A stretch of DNA of 64,000 nt, taken from contig NZ_MQUS01000032.1 of NCBI RefSeq assembly GCF_001953885.1, forward strand, positions 39,521 through 103,520, in the 5' to 3' direction. Source of the stretch: Streptomyces sp. IMTB 2501 (lineage in GTDB: Bacteria > Actinomycetota > Actinomycetes > Streptomycetales > Streptomycetaceae). The notes below the pieces were generated by a model, which was not told where the DNA came from, made no database searches, and saw only the letters and a program-made list of their open reading frames with translations. Positions 33,507 through 40,509 of the stretch are shown here, one piece after another. Numbering within the stretch: position 1 is the stretch's first letter; each line of letters starts with the position of its first letter. The translations under genes were made by a program, and so were the position numbers.

Positions 33507-34218
33507 CACAGATATGTCCTTTTCTATGGGTAGGTCGGGTTTTTGCGCTGATAGCGCACTACATGTTGATTGGCGTAGTCATTAGAAGTGACGTCACAGG
33601 GACCCCAGGCGTTCATCGGCGCTATGTCGCTGTCTTGTAACAGCACTTGCGTGCTGGCCGCCGACTGTCGGCAGGGGTCAGGCCGCCGGGGCCTGTTCGC
33701 GGGGGCAGGGTGGGTATTCCAGGCCGAGTTCGCTGTCGACGGCCCGGCGGGTGCGGGTCGCGGCATCGGCGACCTTCCCCCAGGAGCCTTACCTGGCGTG
33801 GAACTGGCCGGCCGTCGGACCGGGCGGGTTGCCGTACTTCGCCAAGTTGCGCGGGGCTGCGGCCCTCCACGCGCATCTCTCAGCGCACGCGGTCCATCGC
33901 GCCGATCAGGGCGTGGTAGCGCATGCGGATCTCGCGCGCCTCTGCCCGTTCTTCGGGCTGTCACGGCGGATCTGGCATACCACGGGTTCGGGACTCGTGC
34001 ACGGTCCCGTGCTGGGTGGCGCCGTGGACAGCGGGGCTACGACGACGGTGCGCTGCGGGAAGCGGGCGCTGAAGGTCGACGAAGACACGGGGCCGGTCTT
34101 CGGGTGGGTCCGGCCCGCCTTCTGGTGGCGCGCGCGAAGATCACGCCGGAGAGTGGAGGATCGTACCGGAGGGTGACCGGGGTTCTGACGGCCCCTGGAG
34201 CAACCCCCGTCGTCGAGG
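33507..34218. other. Long stretch without an intact gene
   Basis: The 5' region of the secreted-protein gene is AT-richer (33520-33600). Beyond it lie remnants of a minus-strand gene (separate entry). Plus-strand frames across 33588-34364 have no family features. Confidence 0.55.
33690..33960 (-). pseudogene. Decayed gene of unknown family
   Basis: Three short pieces in one direction read as protein but are separated by stops and frame changes: EERAEAREIRMRYHALIGAM with DRVR and stop; RNLAKYGNPPGPTAGQFHAR and stop; then SWGKVADAATRTRRAVDSEL, GLEYPPC and a stop. The YGNP-GPT and SWG-VADAATRT segments look like one conserved C-terminal domain. I cannot name the family. Confidence 0.45.
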
Positions 34219-34362
34219 TCAGGTGCCGGGGTCGTCCGGGTCGGACGGGTCCTGCTCCGTCCGGCGCGCGGAGGACGGGGGAAACAGGAGATCCTCATAG
34301 AGGTCCATGGCGAACAGTACGAGCAGCAGCATCACCGGCACGAGCAGGGCTAGCACAACCAT
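34219..34362 (-). CDS. Small membrane protein, 47 residues
   Basis: The ATG at 34362 has a near-perfect SD (GGGAGG) 4-5 bases upstream and opens MVVLALLVPVMLLLVLFAMD, a single transmembrane helix. A short acidic cytoplasmic tail follows (YEDLLFPP, then an Asp/Pro/Ser-rich stretch ending DPDDPGT). Strong SD, clean TM segment and typical codon use support a real gene despite its length. The function is unknown. The tail Tyr-Glu-Asp-Leu-Leu-Phe-Pro after one helix is a layout also seen in other actinobacterial small membrane proteins, as far as I recall. Confidence 0.7.
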   Translation of the reverse strand: MVVLALLVPVMLLLVLFAMDLYEDLLFPPSSARRTEQDPSDPDDPGT

Positions 34363-34580
34363 GATGCCTCCCGGCACGACAGTGACCACGGGAACGGCAA
34401 CGGCAATCGGTTCGCTTCCAGCTTGCGCCGAATGGGGGTACTCGGCACGCCGGGACGGCAGGGATGTAGGCCGGTCGAGTGACTCTGTCCGTGAGGTACG
34501 GGCTGAGAGGTTTATCCGTCCCTGGGACTAGGTCCGGTGCCCCATGTGCGCTGCGATCATGCTGGCTAGGGTCGGCGCTC

Positions 34581-35042
34581 ATGGAGAACACCGGGATCGT
34601 GCGTCGGCAGGTTGTGGAACGTAGGCGCGACACGCTGGAGCGGCTTGCTGCCGAGAGGGATGTATGGGTGTCGACGGCTCACCCCGATCATGGGCCGCAT
34701 CAGGTGCCCCTGTGGTTCTTGTGGGACGGGCGAGCGGTGTGGATGTGCACCGGCGCCACCTCGGTGACCGCGCGGAACGTCCGTAAGGAGCCGCGCGTGC
34801 ATCTGGGGCTTCCGGACACCTTCGATGTGGTGCTTCTCCAGGGTGAGGCGGAGTGTTTCCCGGACACGGAGGTGCCCGGGGAAGCGGCGGAAGCCTTCAC
34901 GGGCAAGTTCGGGTGGGACCCGCGTACGGAAGAGGGGCCTTTCCTGTACATCCGTGTGGTGCCGAAGACCGTGCGCGCGTGGCGCGGCGAGCCGGAACTG
35001 CGCGGCAGGCTTATCATGCGCGACGGCACCTGGCTGGAATAG
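34581..35042 (+). CDS. Pyridoxamine 5'-phosphate oxidase-fold protein
   Basis: This 153-residue split-barrel flavin/F420-binding fold protein resembles Rv3369-type PPOX proteins. It contains LERLAAERDVWVSTAHPDHG (substrate/cofactor strand), HQVPLWFLWDGRAVWMCTGA and ARNVRKEPRVHLGL, matching the cofactor-phosphate contacts of the family. The C-terminal part is FLYIRVVPKTVRAWRGEPEL. Start: ATG at 34581, with the family sequence beginning soon after. An F420-dependent reductase or a heme/flavin binder is possible. No operon partner. Confidence 0.88.
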   Translation: MENTGIVRRQVVERRRDTLERLAAERDVWVSTAHPDHGPHQVPLWFLWDGRAVWMCTGATSVTARNVRKEPRVHLGLPDTFDVVLLQGEAECFPDTEVPGEAAEAFTGKFGWDPRTEEGPFLYIRVVPKTVRAWRGEPELRGRLIMRDGTWLE

Positions 35043-35245
35043 CGGGCTTGGCCCGCGCGTGCTAAGGCCTGTCCGGCGGATCAGGTCGCAGGACGTCGAC
35101 GGCGCCTCATCAGCGCAGGTGAGCGGGGGCTGGTGCGTCCAACGGCAAGGCGGAGGAGGGCGTCGACGCGGCGCGCCGGTAACCGACGACAACGCCACAT
35201 ATCTGCGTGCCCCCCGGCGCCTGCGACAGGATCCGCCGTCAGGGC
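35043..35245. other. Intergenic region
   Basis: No gene is supported here. The stretch leads into the split small ORF and pentanucleotide repeat just downstream. Confidence 0.5.
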
Positions 35246-35394
35246 CTAGGCGCCGACAGCCTTCCGGACCTTGCGTACGAGCTTGACGATGCCCCAGACG
35301 GCCAGGCAGGCCGGGCAGGCAGGCCGGGCCGGGCCGGGCCGGGCCGGGCCGGGCCGGGCAGGAACAGGATCGCCTGCCACCAGGGCATCCTCAT
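35246..35394 (-). pseudogene. Split small membrane-protein ORF interrupted by a 5-bp repeat
   Basis: From the ATG at 35394 one frame reads MRMPWWQAILFLPG. After the repeat a second frame reads AVWGIVKLVRKVRKAVGA and stops (TAG, 35248-35246). The two halves look like one small protein: a hydrophobic helix and a basic amphipathic tail. The distance from start to stop is 149 bp, so loss of one 5-bp unit (144 bp) or gain of two (159 bp) makes a single open frame. It could be a pseudogene or a phase-variable gene caught in the off state. The SD is weak. Confidence 0.4.
35322..35359. repeat. Tandem pentanucleotide repeat (GGCCG), about 7.6 copies
   Basis: A perfect 5-bp period runs over 38 bp. The unit is not a multiple of three and lies inside a candidate small ORF. 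Imperfect GGCAGGCC-type copies flank it on the left. Confidence 0.9.
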
Positions 35395-35467
35395 CGTTCC
35401 GGAGGACGAGTCTCCGTAGTTGTGATGGAAGGACGAGCCGCCGCTGGTAGGGGCGCGGGCCCCGGCC

Positions 35468-35959
35468 GTGCCGAGCCAGATCCAGGCCAATCCTGCCTCC
35501 GTCGCGGACACCGGCGTGATCCCGGAGTTCGTGGTGGTCTACGACCGCGACGGGGGCCAGATGATTCTTCCGCACCTCAACAGCAAGACGGTATTCGCGC
35601 TGCACAAGGACGTGGCGGAACTGCGGGCGCTGTGGGAACGGCTGCGCGGCGAGGACTGGACGGCGCTGCCGAAGGTCGCGGCGATGATCGCCAGAACGCG
35701 GCGCCATATGAACCGGCAACGCGGGTTCGTGGCCGGGGTGGCGGCCTGGGCCCGTGTCATGGTGACCGGCCTCGTGCTGATCCTCGCCCTGCTGCTCACC
35801 GGGGCGCTCGACGGCACCGGCGAAAACACGCTCACCGTGGCGGCCGTGGGCTTCGCGGTCGCGGGTGTGGCGGTGGGCGTCGTACTCGGCCGCCGACTGG
35901 CGGGCCAGGGCAAGCCGGCCGCCACGCCGCAGCCACGGCGGAAGGGCTTGCACGAATGA
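35468..35959 (+). CDS. Membrane protein of unknown function
   Basis: This 163-residue protein has a soluble N-terminal half (VVVYDRDGGQMILPHLNSKT, then a helical segment DVAELRALWERLRGEDW). Two transmembrane helices follow (VMVTGLVLILALLLTGAL and LTVAAVGFAVAGVAVGVVLG) and a short basic tail. No family is recognised. The GTG at 35468 has no clear SD. An internal ATG at 35561 is an alternative, but the sequence before it already looks coding. It stands alone between the repeat region and a convergent lipoprotein gene. Confidence 0.6.
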   Translation: MPSQIQANPASVADTGVIPEFVVVYDRDGGQMILPHLNSKTVFALHKDVAELRALWERLRGEDWTALPKVAAMIARTRRHMNRQRGFVAGVAAWARVMVTGLVLILALLLTGALDGTGENTLTVAAVGFAVAGVAVGVVLGRRLAGQGKPAATPQPRRKGLHE

Positions 35960-36002
35960 ACATCAACGCGAAGGTACGACCGGTCTCTGCCCCGCCGGCA
36001 GG

Positions 36003-36518
36003 CTACTTCTTCGGGAAGAAGTCCAGTACGGCCTGCCCGTCGCGGACTTCCGTCACCCGGAAGCTCAGCCCGTTCAGGCTGCCGGTGCCACCCTCGCTCA
36101 CCGACGTGGACAGGAACATACCGTCGCCCGAAGCCTGTACGACGACCGAGCTCGCGGTGATGCTCGCGACCTCCAGCGAACCCACCCCGAACCTGCCCTC
36201 GACCGGAATGCGCGTCGGTTCCTTCGTGACGAGGATCTGGCAGCGGCCGTCGTAACAGGCACCGACGTCGGTGCCGTCCGCGGCCTGCCCGGCGCCGGAT
36301 GCCGCGGCGGGCGGGGAAGGTGAGGCGGACCGGGAGCCGGAAGGCGAGACGGACGGCATCGGCGAGGAGGCTGGGGAAACAGCGGACGAGGACGGTGACT
36401 TGGCCCCGTTCACGGAGTCGCCGTCCCCTCCTCCGCCGCCCCCTCCACAGGCCGCGAGAGCCACCGCCAAGCCCGATCCCAGTACGGCCACCACACTCCG
36501 GTACGCGCCGTTCCTCAT
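36003..36518 (-). CDS. Putative lipoprotein
   Basis: This 171-residue protein has a lipoprotein signal MRNGAYRSVVAVLGSGLAVA and lipobox LAAC, then a poly-Gly run. A Ser/Pro-rich linker of about 50 residues follows, with a C-terminal domain of about 90 residues holding two close Cys (GACYDGRCQILVTKEP). It includes GRFGVGSLEVASITASSVVV and ends VLDFFPKK. This is the layout of a surface lipoprotein with a wall-spanning linker. The function is unknown. The stop is 43 bp from the convergent membrane-protein gene. Confidence 0.85.
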   Translation of the reverse strand: MRNGAYRSVVAVLGSGLAVALAACGGGGGGGDGDSVNGAKSPSSSAVSPASSPMPSVSPSGSRSASPSPPAAASGAGQAADGTDVGACYDGRCQILVTKEPTRIPVEGRFGVGSLEVASITASSVVVQASGDGMFLSTSVSEGGTGSLNGLSFRVTEVRDGQAVLDFFPKK

Positions 36519-36774
36519 CGCTCTGCCTGCCCCTCACCACATGTCTGGCGCCCGCACGCACCACGCGGACCTGTCACGGTCTTTGCGTTCCACGGCCCTT
36601 CTACGGACACACCGTGGGACGGGTCCCGAACACACAGGCGCATCATGGCGAGCCGTGCACCCAGGGGCCGCGGAGCCCGCCGAGTGGTGGGTGTCGCCCG
36701 GCACTCGGCAGCGAGTCCTGACCTAGCCTGACGGCGCGGTCAAGGCCCATGGCGACGAAACAGGCAGGTGAGCG
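36519..36774. other. Divergent intergenic region
   Basis: This 256-bp stretch separates the lipoprotein and the CocE-type hydrolase. No gene is seen. I could not assign promoter elements with confidence. Confidence 0.5.
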
Positions 36775-38613
36775 ATGGAATACGGGGCCGTTTTCGATGT
36801 GCCGGTACCCATGAAGGACGGCACGGAGTTGTCGACCAGCATCTGGCGGCCGGAGACGGACGAGCCAGTGCCCGCACTGCTCGTACGCACGCCCTACGAC
36901 AAGGAGACGGGAGGCCTGGGGCCCAGCTCGCCGGCTCTGTCCGCGCTGCTGCGCGGCGGCTACGCGGTCGCCCTCCAGGACTGCCGCGGCACCTTCGCCT
37001 CGGCCGGCGTCTTCGTACCGCATGTGCACGACGCGGCGGACGGCGCGGACACGGTGGCCTGGCTGGCCGCGCAGGAGTGGTGCGACGGCAGCGTCGGCAT
37101 GCTGGGGGCCTCCTACGTCGGCATGGTGCAGTGGCTGGCCGCCGCGTCCGGGGCACCCGAGCTGAAGGCCATCGCGCCCGCGGTGACGTCGGCTGACCTG
37201 TACCGGGCGCCCTGGCACTCCCCCGGCGGCGCGTTGTCACTGGACGGCGCGCTCGGCTGGGCCACCATGATGTCCCTCAACGAGGCGCGCCGGGCCCTCG
37301 CGCAGGGGCGCGACGTCGCCGAGGACATCGCCGCCCTGGCGGCCCGCCTGGCCGACCGCTCGATCCACAACGAGGCAACCCCGGTCATCGACCAGCCGCT
37401 GCTCTCGGCTCACCTGCCGTGGACGGTCGACGTCGGGATCGGTCATCCAGACCGCGACGAGACCTGGCGGGAGATCTCGGCCCTCGACCAGGTCTCCTCG
37501 ATCACCACGCCCGCACTGCACATCGGCGGCTGGTACGACCTGTTCATCGGCCAGACGCTGCGTTCCTACGGCGAAATGAAGACACGGGCCGGCACGACGG
37601 AGGCGCGTGAGGGGCAGCGTCTGGTCATCGGGCCGTGGAGCCACAACCTCAGCGGGTTCCTCGGCTATTTCCCCGACCGGGATTTCGGAATTACGGCCGG
37701 TATGGACGCGGCGGCGCTGGCCGAACCGCACATCGCCTTCTTCGACCGCTGGCTGAAGGGACGTCAGGAAGGGCTGGACGGCCGTCTGCCGGTCCGGTTG
37801 TTCGTGATGGGGATCGACCGGTGGCGGGACGAGCCGGATTGGCCGCTGCCCGGCACCGATTACACGGCCTACTACCTGGAGGGCGACGGCCCGGCGAACA
37901 GCGCGGCGGGCGCGGGGCGGCTGACGACGACCCAGCCGGCCGACGCCTTCGTCGACACCTACCTGTACGACCCGCGTCGGCCCGTGCCCTCGTTCGGCGG
38001 CACGATGATGAACACGGGCGGGTACGACGGTCCGGCCGATCAGCGTCCGGTGCACGACCGTGACGACGTGCTGGTCTTCACCACGGACGTGCTGGACGAG
38101 CCGGTGGAGGTGACCGGGCCCGTCTCCGCGCGGCTGTTCGTCAGCTCGTCGGCGGTGGACACGGACTTCACCGCGAAGCTGGTGGACGTCCACCCGGACG
38201 GCCGGGCGATCATCTTGTGCGACGGCATCCAGCGGATGCGCTACCGCGATTCACTCGCCGACCCGGAGCCGGTGATCCCGGGTGAGGTGTACGAGATCGG
38301 GATCGATCTGATCGCGACCTCCACCGTCTTCCTGCCCGGGCACCGGATCATGGTCGAGGTCTCCAGCAGCAACTTCCCCCGCTACGACCGGAACTCCAAC
38401 ACCGGCGGGGTCATCGCCCGGGAGCACCTCTCCGACATGGTGGCCGCGGTCAACCGGATCCACCGCGGCGCCGAGTACCCCAGCCGCGTCGTCCTTCCGG
38501 TCATCCACCGCCAGCCGGCACGGCCGGGCGCAGCAGCCGCCGTGCAGTTTGGGCCAGGTGCACCCGTAACCGACCCTGGGAGTCGCCGTACCGGGAAGCC
38601 CAGGTCGCGCTGA
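36775..38613 (+). CDS. CocE/NonD-family hydrolase
   Basis: This 612-residue alpha/beta hydrolase of the X-Pro dipeptidyl-peptidase S15/cocaine esterase group begins VFDVPVPMKDGTELSTSIWR. The nucleophile is Ser113 in LGASYVGMVQWLAA. The acid/base region includes LHIGGWYDLFIGQTLRSYGE (Asp) and IGPWSHNLSGF (His). The C-terminal jelly-roll is recognisable in LDEPVEVTGPVSARLFVSSS and VEVSSSNFPRYDRNSN. The fold should end near VVLPVIHR. Here about 39 extra residues of low-quality sequence follow, running over the 3' end of the decayed PucR gene on the other strand. The natural stop was probably lost in that rearrangement. It has no signal peptide. Peptidase or ester hydrolase; substrate unknown. 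Confidence 0.9.
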   Translation: MEYGAVFDVPVPMKDGTELSTSIWRPETDEPVPALLVRTPYDKETGGLGPSSPALSALLRGGYAVALQDCRGTFASAGVFVPHVHDAADGADTVAWLAAQEWCDGSVGMLGASYVGMVQWLAAASGAPELKAIAPAVTSADLYRAPWHSPGGALSLDGALGWATMMSLNEARRALAQGRDVAEDIAALAARLADRSIHNEATPVIDQPLLSAHLPWTVDVGIGHPDRDETWREISALDQVSSITTPALHIGGWYDLFIGQTLRSYGEMKTRAGTTEAREGQRLVIGPWSHNLSGFLGYFPDRDFGITAGMDAAALAEPHIAFFDRWLKGRQEGLDGRLPVRLFVMGIDRWRDEPDWPLPGTDYTAYYLEGDGPANSAAGAGRLTTTQPADAFVDTYLYDPRRPVPSFGGTMMNTGGYDGPADQRPVHDRDDVLVFTTDVLDEPVEVTGPVSARLFVSSSAVDTDFTAKLVDVHPDGRAIILCDGIQRMRYRDSLADPEPVIPGEVYEIGIDLIATSTVFLPGHRIMVEVSSSNFPRYDRNSNTGGVIAREHLSDMVAAVNRIHRGAEYPSRVVLPVIHRQPARPGAAAAVQFGPGAPVTDPGSRRTGKPRSR

Positions 38614-39588
38614 ATCACGGTGAGGCGGTCCTTGAGTGTCGAGTGGTGGGTACAGGGCCGCCGCCGCGAGTTGGAGGCCGACGTGCGAGGTGTGCCCGAC
38701 CAAGGTACGCAGTACCCGCGGGACGGATCGGGCCGCCTTCTCCAAGGCGCGGAGGTCGGCCTGTGGCGCGGCGGGGTCGAGGGCTTCGGCGAGCCGGGCC
38801 GGCGTGCCCAGTTCGTCGTATCGGACGACGCTCGGAGCCGGGTCCCCACCGGTGTACTCGGCGACGCAGCGGCAGTGCGGTGCGGGCCTGGGACCAGGAC
38901 CGGAGCAGTTCCAGCACGAGTACGGCGGCCCCCATCCCGGGCCGGCCCGGGCCTTCCCGGCACCGCGCCCCCCGGCCTTGCCGGCGACCACGATCCCCCC
39001 TGCGCCCTCGGCCGGCACCACCGCTCTCAGGGCGGCCGTCTCAGGCAGGTGCAGCAGCCGGGCGGCGTGCAGCCGGTCGCTCTTGCCGGCGCCGCTGTCC
39101 AGGAGCACCTCGACCGCGGCGGGGTCGTCCGCGAAGAGGCGCAGTCCCGCTGCCGGGCGCGCTGCGGGTCCGGTGCGGTGCCTCGCGTGTGGCGAACGCG
39201 GCCCGGTTCAGGACCAGCGCCTCCACCGGGGAGTGCGGGCCGGTCTGCTCCAGCCGGAACGCGGTCCGGCCGCCCGGTACGGGTGGCGCGGCAAGTCACT
39301 GCGGATCGGAGGGACCGGCATGCCGCTCGGCCCGGCCGTCGTGGTCCGCGCGCAGGGCGACGGCGACCGCGCGTCGACCAGACGCGCCGGTGAGCCGGTC
39401 AGCGCCGCCACGGCGGTGATGGTCGCCCCCAGGCTCGCACACCCCTCGATCAGCTCGTCGAACCGCCCGATGACCCTGGTGGCGGCGCCCGCCTCCGGGT
39501 CGAGGACGTCCAGCCTGGCGGCCACTTGATGCATGAATCCATCGTGCCGAGCCGTGGCACGCGTCGCCAAGTGCGCGCAGTTCCCCAC
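38540..39588 (-). pseudogene. PucR-type helix-turn-helix regulator, multiply frameshifted
   Basis: From 39588 the frame reads ATRVIGRFDELIEGCASLGA and ALTGSPARLVDA, typical of the N-terminal part of PucR/CdaR-like Streptomyces regulators. Later pieces occur in other frames: VEALVLNRAAFATREA; LLDSGAGKSDRLHAARLLHL; PARLAEALDPAAPQADLRAL; and the C-terminal HTH region HHSTLKDRLTVIQRDLGFPV. All are in the right order but separated by at least three frame changes. The gene order is complete, so decay is by small indels rather than deletion. Its 3' end overlaps the extended tail of the CocE-type gene. Confidence 0.75.
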
Positions 39589-40509
39589 CAGTTCTCCCGC
39601 GAAGGGAAAAACTCGTGTGCCGGCATGCCGTGCCGCCGTGTCCGACGAACCACCGACGGCCGAGTACCGGCTTCGGGCAGGTCAGGCGGGCAACGTGGGG
39701 TGTTTCGTGGCGCCCGCAGCTGCCGCTGACGTTGGTGGGCGACGGTGACGGCATTCCTGACGGAGCACTGAGAGTCAGAGGCCCCCAGGACAATGCGCGT
39801 TGCCCGAACGGGCAGCGGAAGCGCTTTCCCGTGACCGAAGTCACGATTGACCGTGCCCGGTTCCTTTCCTTAACCATCCGGTAAATCAACGGACTGTATA
39901 AGGACGTCCCACCGGACCATGCGAAGCGTAGGCAAGAGGCAGCAGAAGACGGCAGTTGACAACGTTGGCCTAGACAGATAGCGTCTCTTTCTGCTAAGAG
40001 CACCCAATCTTGATTTGGCACTCGACCAGCAAATCCGCGGGCGACCGAAACAAAGCCAGCCAGAATATGACCGAAACCATTCGGTCCATGGATTTCCAAC
40101 CGTCCGCGGTTGTAGCGGCGGTGAGCATCGGCACGGCAATGCGGACAGGCATTGCGACCGTCCGCAGGTACGCGACAAAACAGGGGACCACAGGATGCGA
40201 CGCGTCTATCACGGTGCGGTTGGGAACGCCGGCAGACAGACGGACGTCGTTCGTGGCGCCGGCGTGGCGGTGTGGTGACACACCCTGCCCCGGGGCACGC
40301 CCTGACGGCGGGCCTGACCAGCCGGTTCCGCTTCCGTTTCACATCCTGTCAGATGCCATTCGCCAGGCCTCGGAAAAGTCCGGCGAGCCGCCTTTGCGGC
40401 AGTGCCGCCGCCCTCACAAACTCTCCCACGGACCGTCGCGCGCCGCCGTCTCGTGACGTGGGAAACGGGGCATGACGTCGCTCGGAAAAACAATCTAGGG
40501 GGACTCACG
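39589..40509. other. Long non-coding region upstream of the LAL regulator
   Basis: This region of about 920 bp is visibly less GC-rich between 39800 and 40200 than its surroundings. It contains one good promoter (39956-39984). Two TGACGT motifs (40455-40460 and 40473-40478) lie 18 bp apart about 40 bp upstream of the regulator start. No coding frame in it shows family features. Confidence 0.6.
39956..39984 (+). promoter_or_regulatory. Consensus sigma-70-type promoter
   Basis: TTGACA (39956-39961) and TAGCGT (39979-39984) have a 17-bp spacer, the best -35 match I found in the window. Transcription would start near 39991 and face the LAL gene, giving a leader of about 520 nt. Confidence 0.6.

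Noticed and set aside
40010..40456. 148-codon plus-strand ORF upstream of the LAL gene
   Set aside because: It has a TTG start without SD, atypical composition and no recognisable domain, and it crosses a probable leader region.
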